A stretch of 16,190 bases of DNA, from positions 1 to 16,190 of the forward strand of contig JAOPYP010000253.1 of NCBI GenBank assembly GCA_025964635.1, written 5' to 3'. Origin of the DNA: Actinomycetes bacterium (GTDB lineage: Bacteria > Actinomycetota > Actinomycetes > Streptosporangiales > Streptosporangiaceae). The translations under genes were made by a program, and so were the position numbers. The notes under the pieces are model-generated. The model did not search any database. It saw nothing but the letters and a program-made list of their open reading frames with translations, and was not told where the DNA came from. This document shows positions 8,272 to 15,318 of this stretch, one piece after another. Positions within the stretch are counted from its first letter, which is position 1, and every line of letters starts with the position of its first letter.

Positions 8272-9512
8272 CCGTGGATCACCGGGCTGAACGCGGCCTC
8301 GTACTGCGACTGCAGCTTGCCGGTCACGTCGGCGTAGTTGTACAGCCGCTTGTAGTCGGCGGGGGTCGGCCAGACCAGCTCGCTGGTGGCCACCTCGTGC
8401 AGTAGCTGCCGGCTGCGGCCACCCGCCTTGGCCGCGTCCCGGGCGATGATCGGCCGGGCGGCCGGGACGGCACTGATGTAGTTGATCGACTCGGTCAGCC
8501 GGGCGGCGATCTCCGGCCGGTAGTACCAGTCCATCAGCATCATCGCGTCCACCGGGTTCTGAGCGTACCGGGGGATCATCATGTTGTCGGTCCACAGCGT
8601 GCCGCCCTCGTCCGGGATGACGAACTTCAGGTTCGTCCCCGAGCTCAGGTTCTGCTGGAAGATGTCCCCGGACCAGGCCATCGAGATCCAGGTGTTCCCG
8701 CTGGTCAGCTGGTCGATGTAGGACTGCTGGTAGTAGCCGCGGACCAGGCCCGCGTCACGCTGCTGGGTGAGCACCTTCGCCGCGGCCTGCCAGTCCGCCG
8801 GGGTGGACGTCTCCGGGTCGACACCCAGTTTGAGCAGGCCGAAGTTGCCCAGGTCCTGGATGTCGGCCATCATCCCGACCCGGCCCTTGTAGGCCGGGTT
8901 CCACAGCTCGTTGACGCTGGTCACGGGGGTCGGGATGAAGGCGGGGTTCCACGCGATGCCGGTGGTGCCGGACGCCCACGGGACACTGTAGGTGTTCCCC
9001 GGGTCGAACGAGCGGTGCCGGAACTTGGCCGCGGCGTACTTGCGGAAGTTCGGCAGCATGCTCTGGTCCAGCGGGATGAGCTCACTCCCGGTGAGCAGCT
9101 GGGAAAACCAGAATCCGTTGGTGACCACCATGAGGTCATAGCCGATCGCTTCCCCGGCCCGGATGATCGGGCTCACCTTGCTGACCCAGCCTGGAGCGCT
9201 CTGGATGACCTCGGCATAGCTGACCGTGATCCCGGTGGTGGCGGTGAACTCCTGCAGCGTCTTGTGGCCGGTGTCGATGTACAGCGGCCAGCTGGCGAAG
9301 TTCACGTGGCCGTGCCGCTTCTGGGCCGCCCAGAACCTGGCCACCGCGTCCTGCGCATGCACCGCGTGCGGCGGGCGGCTCCCGCCGCCGCTGCACGCGG
9401 CCAGGGTCAGCCCGGCCACGGCCAGGCCGCCGAGGCCCAGCACGTCGCGCCGACGAGGACGGGTCATCCCGCGCGCCAGCACGGGATCGTCGCGGCGTTC
9501 CTCGTCATTCAT
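8268..9512 (-). CDS. Second PotD-like polyamine-binding lipoprotein
   Basis: 414-residue extracellular substrate-binding protein of the spermidine/putrescine family. The N-terminus is basic (RPRRRDVLG), then hydrophobic, ending in the lipobox LAAC (cysteine about residue 40), so it should be a lipoprotein, possibly Tat-exported. Mature landmarks are NFASWPLYID near the start, YYQQSYIDQL, MAWSGDIFQ and EGGTLWTDNMMIP, the last supplying the aspartate that in PotD/PotF proteins contacts the ligand amino group. It is a clear paralogue of the protein at 11262-12623 and lies at the other end of the permease pair, 14 bases after the PotC-like gene. The ATG at 9512 has a GGTGAG-type ribosome site. 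Both paralogues share one ATPase and permease pair as far as the window shows, so they may widen the ligand range. Confidence 0.87.
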   Translation of the reverse strand: MNDEERRDDPVLARGMTRPRRRDVLGLGGLAVAGLTLAACSGGGSRPPHAVHAQDAVARFWAAQKRHGHVNFASWPLYIDTGHKTLQEFTATTGITVSYAEVIQSAPGWVSKVSPIIRAGEAIGYDLMVVTNGFWFSQLLTGSELIPLDQSMLPNFRKYAAAKFRHRSFDPGNTYSVPWASGTTGIAWNPAFIPTPVTSVNELWNPAYKGRVGMMADIQDLGNFGLLKLGVDPETSTPADWQAAAKVLTQQRDAGLVRGYYQQSYIDQLTSGNTWISMAWSGDIFQQNLSSGTNLKFVIPDEGGTLWTDNMMIPRYAQNPVDAMMLMDWYYRPEIAARLTESINYISAVPAARPIIARDAAKAGGRSRQLLHEVATSELVWPTPADYKRLYNYADVTGKLQSQYEAAFSPVIHG

Positions 9513-9526
9513 CGCTCACCGCCAGG

Positions 9527-10390
9527 TCAGGTCTGCCTCCTGGCTACCACGATGCTGGCCAGCGCGCACAGGATACCGACCGCGAAGATGGCGCTGCCGA
9601 ACACGAAGACCTGCGGCGGGATGCCGATGCGGGTGGCCCCGTAGACCCAGACCGGGAACGGCACCGCGGCCCCGCTGACGAAGTTGGAGGTGACGAAGTC
9701 GTCGATGGACAGGGCGAAGGCCATCAGCGCACCGGCCATGACGCCCGGCATGATCAGCGGCAGGGTGATCTTCCGGAATGTGACCCAGGCGTTCGCGCCC
9801 AGATCCTGCGCGGCCTCCTCCAGCGACCGGTCGAAGCCGGCCATCCGGGCCCGGACCGTGATCGCGACGTAGGCGATGCTGAACGCCACGTGGGCCAGCA
9901 GCAGGGTCAGGAACCCGCGGGCCACGTTGATGGTGACGAACAGGCCGAGCAGGGACGCGCCCATCACGATCTCCGGCGCGGCGATGTTCAGGAACATCAC
10001 CTGCTCCAGGAAGCCCTTGCCGCGCAGCTGCGGCGGCCGGTAGCGGACCAGGGCCAGCGCGAGCAGGGTGCCCAGCGCGGTGGCCACGATGGTGGCGGCC
10101 AGCGCCAGCCGGATCGACAGCCAGAATGAGCTGGTGAGCTGCGGGATGTCCTTCCACTGCTGGTACCACTGGGTGGTGAACCCGTTCCAGGCGAAGCTCA
10201 CCTGGGGCAGCCCGGTGGTGACCTTGTTGAAGCTGTAAAGGATCATCACCGCGATCGGGAAGACCAGGTAGGCGATGATCAGCCAGGAGTAGGCGGGCAG
10301 CACGAACCGGGTCCACCGGCGGCGCCGCGGGGCACCCCGCGGCGCCTGCCCCGTCCCGGCGCTGGCCGGCGCCGTCACCACCGCGCTCAT
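9527..10390 (-). CDS. Spermidine/putrescine-type ABC permease, PotC-like
   Basis: 287-residue inner-membrane permease with a cytoplasmic basic N-terminus (RRRRWTRF) and about six membrane segments, the first near residues 33-53 (YSWLIIAYLVFPIAVMILYSF in outline). The EAA loop that docks on the ATPase is visible as EEAAQDLGANAWVTFRKITL, ending with PLIMPGV. The protein ends in a short basic tail (ARRQT). Size and the EAA sequence fit PotC and PotI. The start ATG overlaps the stop of the PotB-like gene (ATGA, 10387-10390), and GAGG sits nine bases upstream of it, so the two permeases are translated in tandem and should form a heterodimer. Confidence 0.88.
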   Translation of the reverse strand: MSAVVTAPASAGTGQAPRGAPRRRRWTRFVLPAYSWLIIAYLVFPIAVMILYSFNKVTTGLPQVSFAWNGFTTQWYQQWKDIPQLTSSFWLSIRLALAATIVATALGTLLALALVRYRPPQLRGKGFLEQVMFLNIAAPEIVMGASLLGLFVTINVARGFLTLLLAHVAFSIAYVAITVRARMAGFDRSLEEAAQDLGANAWVTFRKITLPLIMPGVMAGALMAFALSIDDFVTSNFVSGAAVPFPVWVYGATRIGIPPQVFVFGSAIFAVGILCALASIVVARRQT

Positions 10391-11301
10391 ATGTAGTCCT
10401 CGATGGTCCGCGAGCCCAGCAGGCGGGCGTAGGCGAAGATGCCGACCAGCGCGATGGCCAGCAGCACCGCGGACAGCGCCGAGCCGCCCGCGTAGTCCAG
10501 GTTGACCAGGAACGCGTTCTGGATGACGGTGCCGATCATCGTGTTGCTGGTGCCGCCGAGGATCTGCTGGTTCAGGTAGTCGCCGAGCGCCGGCACGAAG
10601 GTGAGCAGGAACGCGGCGAACAGCCCGGGCACGCTGAGCGGCAGGATCACCCGCAGGAAGGCCTGCCGCCGGGTCGCGTACAGGTCGTACGCCGCGTCCA
10701 GCACCCGCTTGTCGATCCGCTCGATGGCCACGTACAGCGGCAGCGCCGTGAACGGCAGGTAGTTGTAGGCCAGCCCGGCGACCACCGCGTACCCGGTGGC
10801 CAGCACGTGGAAGTTCTGCGGCAGCAGGTGGGCGTTCTTCAGGGTGCCCAGGATGATGCCCTGGTCAGAGAGGATGAACTCCCAGACCACGGTCCGGATC
10901 ACGAACGAGACGAAGAACGGCACCAGCAGCATGAGCAGGAAGAAGTTCTTCTTGCTGCCGCCGTGGAACGCGATCCAGTAGGCGATCGGGAACGACACGA
11001 TCAGGTCGAGGATGGTCGCCGCGCCCGCGAAGTAGAAGCTGGTGATGAACTGGGCGTGGTACAGGCTGAGCTGCTGCCCGAACTCGCCCCAGTGCCAGGT
11101 CATCACGCAGGCCCCGGTGGCCGTGTTGCACGACTGCAGGGACAGCGACAGCATCACGACCAGCGGAACCAGGAACAGCACCAGCAGCCACAGCCCGGCC
11201 GGCAGGCTCAGCAGGTACGGCGCGAGCGCCTTGCCGAGCCTGGGCCGGGGGCGGCGGGCGGTTACGCCCCCTGGGTGATCGGCAAGAACAGGTTGTTCCA
11301 C
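10387..11301 (-). CDS. Spermidine/putrescine-type ABC permease, PotB-like
   Basis: 304-residue inner-membrane permease partnering the PotC-like protein. About six membrane segments are visible, the first as LPAGLWLLVLFLVPLVVML, and the EAA loop reads DAAYDLYATRRQAFLRVILP. No ATG, GTG or TTG exists between the first membrane segment and the GTG at 11301, so I take that GTG as the start; AGGAAG lies ten bases before it. This places the start 40 bases inside the end of the first binding-protein gene, an unusually long overlap. The longer open frame to 11601 is a shadow of that gene. A non-canonical start closer to the first helix remains possible. A periplasmic-side loop with two cysteines (SCNTATGACV) follows the first helix. 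Confidence 0.85.
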   Translation of the reverse strand: MEQPVLADHPGGVTARRPRPRLGKALAPYLLSLPAGLWLLVLFLVPLVVMLSLSLQSCNTATGACVMTWHWGEFGQQLSLYHAQFITSFYFAGAATILDLIVSFPIAYWIAFHGGSKKNFFLLMLLVPFFVSFVIRTVVWEFILSDQGIILGTLKNAHLLPQNFHVLATGYAVVAGLAYNYLPFTALPLYVAIERIDKRVLDAAYDLYATRRQAFLRVILPLSVPGLFAAFLLTFVPALGDYLNQQILGGTSNTMIGTVIQNAFLVNLDYAGGSALSAVLLAIALVGIFAYARLLGSRTIEDYI

Positions 11302-12623
11302 GCGGTCAGCTCTTCCTGGCTCTTGTACTGGTAGTAACTCCGCGAGTTCTTGATGTACTGCGCGGTCGGGAACACGGTCGGCGCGTTGGCCGTGGTGGAC
11401 GTGGGCAGGCCGATCTCCGGCTTCATCTTGGTCAGCGCCTGCTGGGCCCAGCCGCTGGGCGACTGCAGGACCGTCTTGGCGGCCGGGACCGGGCAGATGT
11501 AGTCGTTGTAGTACTCCACGACCGCCTGGACCTGCGGGTTGTAGTAGAAGTCCATCAGCGTCATGGCGTCCTTCGGGTTCTGGGCGTCCACCGGGATGCA
11601 CATGTTGTCCGTCCAGAGCATCCCGCCCTCGCTGGGGACCAGCAGCTTCAGGTCGCGGTACTTGCTGTTCAGGTCGGCCTGGAAGATGTCACCCGACCAG
11701 ACCTGGGAGACGACGATGTCGCCGTTCTTCAGGTGGTCGATGTAGCTCTGGTCGTAGTAGGCGCGGACCAGCCCGTCGCTCTTCTGCTGCTTGAGCTTCT
11801 TGGCCGCCTTGGCCCAGTCGGACTCCTTCGAGGTGGCCGGCTCGACCCCGATGGCCAGTAGCCCGACGCTGCCCAGCTCCTGCGGATCGGACATCATGCC
11901 GATCTTGCCCGAGTACTTCTTGTCGAACAGGACGTCCACGCTGGTGCCGGGGTCCTTGATGATCGAGGAGTTGTACCCGATGGCGGTCCAGCCAGACTGC
12001 CAGGCCATCGTGTATTTGTTGCCCGGGTCCCAGGACGGGTTCTTGATGAGCGGGCCAGCGTACTTCTCGAAGTTGGTCATCATGCTGCGGTCCAGCGGGA
12101 TCAGCCAGCCGAAGTTCATCAGGTAGCCCAGCGGCGGGCTGTTGTTGGTCATCACGATGATGTCGTAGCCGGTCGGCTGCTTGGCCGTCAGCGACGGCCT
12201 GATCTTCGCGTAGAACGCGTTGTTGTCGCTGATCGGCTCGGTGTAGTTGACCTGGATGCCGGTCTGCTGGGTGAAGTACTCCAGGGAGAGGTGCTTGCCC
12301 TTGAGCACGTCCAGGTAATAGGGCCAGTTGGCGAAGTTGACCGTGTGGTGCAGCTTCTGCTTGGCCCACCAGGCGGCGGTGCCGACGCCCCCGGCTGGGG
12401 TGGAACCGCTGCTGGTGCTCGCGCCCTTGACGCCGCAGGCGGCCAGGAACGCGCCGGCGCCCAGCGCGCCTGCGCCGGTGCCCGCGTAGCGCAGCAACTG
12501 CCGCCGGGACAGACCTTGCTGGGACGGGCCCTGCTGGGAGAGGCGGGGCTGGGTCAGGCCGCGCCAGAACGACGGGCCGGGGCCGGACTCTCCGCCGGGG
12601 TCACTGCCATGCTGCTGGTCCAT
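11262..12623 (-). CDS. First PotD-like polyamine-binding lipoprotein
   Basis: 453-residue substrate-binding protein of the spermidine/putrescine family. A Gln/Ser/Gly-rich leader with a small repeat (SQQGPSQQGLS) precedes a twin-arginine motif (SRRQLLRY), a hydrophobic stretch rich in Ala and Gly, and the lipobox LAAC (cysteine near residue 63), so it is probably a Tat-exported lipoprotein. Mature landmarks are NFANWPYYLD, YYDQSYIDHL, QVWSGDIFQ and EGGMLWTDNMCIP with the ligand-binding aspartate. A perfect ribosome site (AGGAGGT) precedes the ATG, likely giving high expression, as expected of a binding protein. It follows the ATPase by 52 bases and its last 40 bases contain the PotB-like start. 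It is paralogous to the protein at 8268-9512 but longer at the N-terminus and in a late loop. Confidence 0.88.
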   Translation of the reverse strand: MDQQHGSDPGGESGPGPSFWRGLTQPRLSQQGPSQQGLSRRQLLRYAGTGAGALGAGAFLAACGVKGASTSSGSTPAGGVGTAAWWAKQKLHHTVNFANWPYYLDVLKGKHLSLEYFTQQTGIQVNYTEPISDNNAFYAKIRPSLTAKQPTGYDIIVMTNNSPPLGYLMNFGWLIPLDRSMMTNFEKYAGPLIKNPSWDPGNKYTMAWQSGWTAIGYNSSIIKDPGTSVDVLFDKKYSGKIGMMSDPQELGSVGLLAIGVEPATSKESDWAKAAKKLKQQKSDGLVRAYYDQSYIDHLKNGDIVVSQVWSGDIFQADLNSKYRDLKLLVPSEGGMLWTDNMCIPVDAQNPKDAMTLMDFYYNPQVQAVVEYYNDYICPVPAAKTVLQSPSGWAQQALTKMKPEIGLPTSTTANAPTVFPTAQYIKNSRSYYQYKSQEELTAWNNLFLPITQGA

Positions 12624-12627
12624 CGGG

Positions 12628-12634
12628 ACCTCCT
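12628..12634 (-). promoter_or_regulatory. Perfect Shine-Dalgarno of the first binding protein
   Basis: AGGAGGT on the minus strand, four bases before the ATG at 12623, matches the 16S anti-SD fully. It is the strongest ribosome site in the operon and fits the need for excess binding protein over permease. Confidence 0.75.
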
Positions 12635-12675
12635 GTCAAACGTCATACGCTGGCCGGCCGGCCGGGCACGGGCGG

Positions 12676-13839
12676 TTAGCCAATCGGGTAAGAGTGCTGT
12701 GGATCCCAGGTCAGCCAGACCTCGTCGCCCCGGCCGACGGGTGTATCGGCCGAGGCTGAGTTCTGCTGGAAGACGACAACGTCCGCCCCGGTCGTGGTGT
12801 GCACCGAAAAACTGGTGGAGGTGCCCAGGTAGACCACCTCGGTGACGGTGCCCCGCAGCGCGCAGCCTCCGGCCGGCCCCGGCCCGGCCGCGAGCTCAAT
12901 CTTCTCGGGCCGTACCGTGAGCTCGACCTCCTGGCCGACGGTCAGCTCGGACCGCCCGGCTCGCACGATGATCCGCTCGTCCGGGCTCACCTCGATGACG
13001 CCCTGGCCGCCGGTGACCCGCGCCAGGGACCCGGCCAGCAGGTTTGACGTCCCGATAAATCCCGCAACGAAGCGCGTCGCGGGGTGCTCGTAGATGTCCC
13101 GCGGGGGCCCCAGCTGCTCGATGACACCGTCGTTCATCACCGCGATGCGGTCCGACATGGTGAGGGCCTCGTTCTGGTCGTGCGTCACGTAGACGAACGT
13201 GATGCCGACCTCCCGCTGGATGCGCTTGAGCTCGACCTGCATGGCCTGCCGGAGCTTGAGGTCCAGAGCGCCGAGCGGCTCGTCCAGCAGCAGGGCCTTG
13301 GGGTGATTGACCAGCGCCCGGGCCAGCGCGACGCGCTGCTGCTGGCCGCCGGACAGCTCCCGGGGCCGGCGCTGCTCGCGGCCGGTGAGGTCCACTATCT
13401 CCAGCATCTCGCCGACCTGGCGGGTGATCTGGTCCCTAGGCACGCTCTTGCGCCGCAGCCCGAACGCCACGTTCTCGAACACGCTCATGTGCGGGAACAG
13501 CGCGTAGGACTGGAACACCATGTTCACGTCGCGCTTGTTCGGCGGGGCCGCGGTGACGTCGCGGCCGTCCAGTCGCACGGTGCCCCGGGTGGGCTCCTCG
13601 AAGCCCGCGATCATCCGCATCGTGGTGGTCTTGCCGCATCCGGACGGACCGAGCATGGAGAAGAACTCACCCGTCCGGATGGCCAGGTCGATGCCGCGGA
13701 CGGCGGTGACCGTCTCGCCCCGGGAGTGGAATTCCTTGGCCACCCCGTCGAGCCCGATGGCCGGCACAGTGGGCGGGTCGGCCGGCCCCGCCGGGCCAGC
13801 CGCCGGCACGTCCTGCGCGGACGCGTCAGTGTCGGTCAT
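12676..13839 (-). CDS. Spermidine/putrescine-type ABC transporter ATPase, PotA-like
   Basis: 387-residue cytoplasmic ATPase that powers the PotB/PotC-like permeases. Walker A is GPSGCGKT (64-71), Q-loop glutamine at 110 (MVFQSYALFPH), signature LSGGQ (162-166), Walker B ALLLDE (182-187) and switch histidine at 220 (YVTHDQNEA). The C-terminal third carries the TOBE regulatory domain (about 285-380), ending in WLTWDPQHSYPIG, a form common in PotA. The ATG at 13839 leaves a 25-residue Ala/Pro-rich leader before the domain; an upstream ATG at 13944 would add 35 unconvincing residues. The ribosome site is weak. First gene of the operon, with 52 bases to the binding protein. Confidence 0.9.
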   Translation of the reverse strand: MTDTDASAQDVPAAGPAGPADPPTVPAIGLDGVAKEFHSRGETVTAVRGIDLAIRTGEFFSMLGPSGCGKTTTMRMIAGFEEPTRGTVRLDGRDVTAAPPNKRDVNMVFQSYALFPHMSVFENVAFGLRRKSVPRDQITRQVGEMLEIVDLTGREQRRPRELSGGQQQRVALARALVNHPKALLLDEPLGALDLKLRQAMQVELKRIQREVGITFVYVTHDQNEALTMSDRIAVMNDGVIEQLGPPRDIYEHPATRFVAGFIGTSNLLAGSLARVTGGQGVIEVSPDERIIVRAGRSELTVGQEVELTVRPEKIELAAGPGPAGGCALRGTVTEVVYLGTSTSFSVHTTTGADVVVFQQNSASADTPVGRGDEVWLTWDPQHSYPIG

Positions 13840-14087
13840 GTCAGGAGCAAATCCCTCGTCTCGGGTCCCTGGGCAGTCCCGCTCCCAGTGCTTCCTGCCT
13901 GACGGTGCGCGGCGCCGCACTCCGGCCAAGTCAGCGGGCCGCATACCGGCTCAAAAGTTACCTTTGCGGCAAGTGGTCCCGATCTAAGCAGACGTATTAT
14001 CCAAAATCAACCGAATCAGTCGCCGAATGCAACGATCTCAACGAATTCCGTTACGCGCCTGTAACAGAACCGGCCTGGGACAAACCG
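13840..14087. promoter_or_regulatory. AT-richer intergenic region upstream of the transporter operon
   Basis: About 250 bases without a gene. The stretch 13950-14070 is clearly richer in A+T than the rest of the window and should carry the promoter of the ATPase gene. On the minus strand TTGATT (14005-14010) with TAGATC 18 bases later (13981-13986) is the best pair, but it is weak; a GATAAT at 13996-14001 lacks a partner. I cannot assign a firm promoter. Confidence 0.4.
14050..14065. promoter_or_regulatory. Inverted repeat GTTAC-N6-GTAAC, candidate operator
   Basis: A perfect 5-bp dyad with a 6-base centre (GTTACGCGCCTGTAAC) about 40 bases upstream of the AT-rich stretch and about 210 bases before the ATPase start. 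The two half-sites are 11 bases apart, about one helical turn, as expected for a dimeric regulator. No regulator gene for the polyamine operon is within the window, so this is a guess. Confidence 0.3.
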
Positions 14088-14460
14088 GTGGGCTGTGATG
14101 GGATGCGGCGGCTGCTGAACTTCTTGCCGTGGGATGAGGACGCCTGCCCGGACGCGCTGCCGCGGGCCGCCGGGATCGGCGGCGACGTGCCGTTCGCGAC
14201 CAAGCCGGATCTGGCGGAGAAGATGATCGGCCGGGCCGTGAAAGCGGGAGTGCCGTTCTCGTGGGTGGCCGGCGATGAGGTCTACGGCGCAACCCGGGCC
14301 TGAGGTCCTGGCTGGAAGGCGAGGGCATCGCCTACGTGATGGCCGCTGGCGTTCTTCCGCTGCTGGTCACCCGCCCGGTCACCCTGGCCGAGCTGGTCCC
14401 CGTCGCCGGCGCGCGCACGCGTTCCTCGCCGCCGCCGCCCGCAAGTCGCACGACGCCCGC
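14088..14460 (+). pseudogene. Decayed IS701-type transposase, three fragments in three frames
   Basis: Remnant of a DDE transposase of about 400 residues. The first fragment holds an N-terminal piece (DGMRRLLNFLPWDEDACPDAL) joined directly to a piece normally about 90 residues further on (GGDVPFATKPDLAEKM...WVAGDEVYG), so the interval between is deleted. At about 14288 the frame shifts and continues as NPGLRSWLEGEGIAYVMA and then TLAELVPVAGAR. Around 14411 it shifts again to AHAFLAAAAR, skipping the region that would contain the last catalytic acidic residue. No terminal inverted repeats or target duplication were recognised. It is non-functional and marks an old insertion between the polyamine operon and the PadR cassette. 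Edges are approximate. Confidence 0.75.
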
Positions 14461-14518
14461 CGAACTAGAGCCAATCCTGGAGCGCTGGTGGTAACGACTG
14501 CTGGGAGCTAGTACGTTG

Positions 14519-14536
14519 GCTGATATATTGATCAGC
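14519..14536. promoter_or_regulatory. Candidate PadR operator overlapping the promoter
   Basis: GCTGATATATTGATCAGC is a dyad with perfect 6-bp arms around ATATTG, 16 bases before the PadR start codon. TATATT (14524-14529) inside it could be a -10 box, though no convincing -35 box lies 17 bases upstream. Position and symmetry suggest autorepression by PadR. Confidence 0.5.
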
Positions 14537-14551
14537 GTACCAGGAGGCGCG

Positions 14552-14896
14552 ATGGCAGCTCGCGAACGGGACGACTCCGGCGGCCAGGACGTGCTGCGCC
14601 GGGCTGGCGACGCATCGGTCCTGATCCTCACGAGCCTGGCCGACGGCTCCAAACACGGTTACGCGCTGATCCAGGACATCAAGGGGTTCGCGGGGCTGCA
14701 ACTGGGGCCCGGGACGCTCTATGGCGCGCTCGACCGGCTCGAGCGCATGGGCCTGATCGAGGCCCTGCCCGCCGAGGACCGGCGCCAGCCCTACCGCATC
14801 ACGGCGGCGGGCGTGGTGGCGCTGCGCGCCCACCTCGACTCGATCGAGCGGGTCACCAGCGTCGGGCGGCTGCGGCTTGGACTGGGAGGAATCTGA
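14552..14896 (+). CDS. PadR-family transcriptional regulator
   Basis: 114-residue winged-helix protein. The PadR core is clear: LTSLADGSKHGYALIQDI, then GTLYGALDRLERMGLIEA (recognition helix and start of the wing), then RRQPYRITAAGVVALRAHL. The dimerising C-terminal helix is short, as in the small subfamily-2 PadR proteins that act mainly as repressors of neighbouring membrane-protein genes. The ATG at 14552 is preceded by AGGAGG with six bases between; an ATG at 14516 is upstream of the likely operator and is rejected. The stop overlaps the next start by one base (TGATG). The palindrome at 14519-14536 is the expected binding site. Confidence 0.88.
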   Translation: MAARERDDSGGQDVLRRAGDASVLILTSLADGSKHGYALIQDIKGFAGLQLGPGTLYGALDRLERMGLIEALPAEDRRQPYRITAAGVVALRAHLDSIERVTSVGRLRLGLGGI

Positions 14897-15318
14897 TGCC
14901 TGGTTCGCGGTCCATGCGCCTGGTGGAGTCCGCACTGCGCTGCTACCCGCGGCGATGGCGCAGCCGTTATGGCGACGAAGCGGCCGAGATCGCCAGCTTG
15001 CTCATCAGGGACGGGACACCCGCGCATTCGGTCGCGTGGAGCTACCTCATAGGCGCGGCCCGCACGCGGCTGGTGATCGAGCCACGGTGGCGCCTCGGTG
15101 CGGCGGTGGGCGCGCTGCTGCTGGCGGTTTGCTCCCTCGGTGTCCCGCTGGCGCTGCTGTCCTCGTCGGCACCGGCCAACGCGGCGAGCGTGGCGCACTC
15201 ACGCACCGCCCATCCGCACCCCGCCCATCCGCGGTACGGCGACTCACGGCCCGCCGATCCCCGGCATGGCAGAGGGAACGGCGCACCGGACCGCTGTGAC
15301 CAGCATGACCACTGCTGA
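14896..15318 (+). CDS. Small single-pass membrane protein coupled to PadR
   Basis: 140-residue protein of unknown function. The N-terminal block RLVESALRCYPRRWRSRYGDE (in outline YPRRWRSRYGDE) is a conserved sequence found in many small actinobacterial proteins encoded next to PadR regulators. One membrane segment is visible (AAVGALLLAVCSLGVPLALL, about 72-92), followed by an extracytoplasmic tail rich in His, Pro, Ser and Arg with a five-residue periodicity (TAHPH, PAHPR, YGDSR, PADPR). The ATG overlaps the PadR stop by one base and GGAGGA precedes it, so translation is coupled. The tail overlaps the start of the signal peptidase gene by 14 bases. It may be the sensor or target partner of the PadR protein; unproven. 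Confidence 0.7.
   Translation: MPGSRSMRLVESALRCYPRRWRSRYGDEAAEIASLLIRDGTPAHSVAWSYLIGAARTRLVIEPRWRLGAAVGALLLAVCSLGVPLALLSSSAPANAASVAHSRTAHPHPAHPRYGDSRPADPRHGRGNGAPDRCDQHDHC

Noticed and set aside
6910..8337. 475-codon plus-strand frame opposite the amine oxidoreductase
   Set aside because: Shadow; the minus strand encodes clear FAD-binding motifs over the same span.
13905..14303. Intact 132-residue protein upstream of padR
   Set aside because: Its first 60 codons are non-coding intergenic DNA and the remainder is a deleted transposase fragment that frameshifts, so it is treated as a pseudogene.
15098..15304. Longer N-terminus for the signal peptidase starting at 15098
   Set aside because: The added residues are Arg/Cys/Trp-rich shadow of the preceding membrane-protein gene and would not precede a signal-anchor helix.
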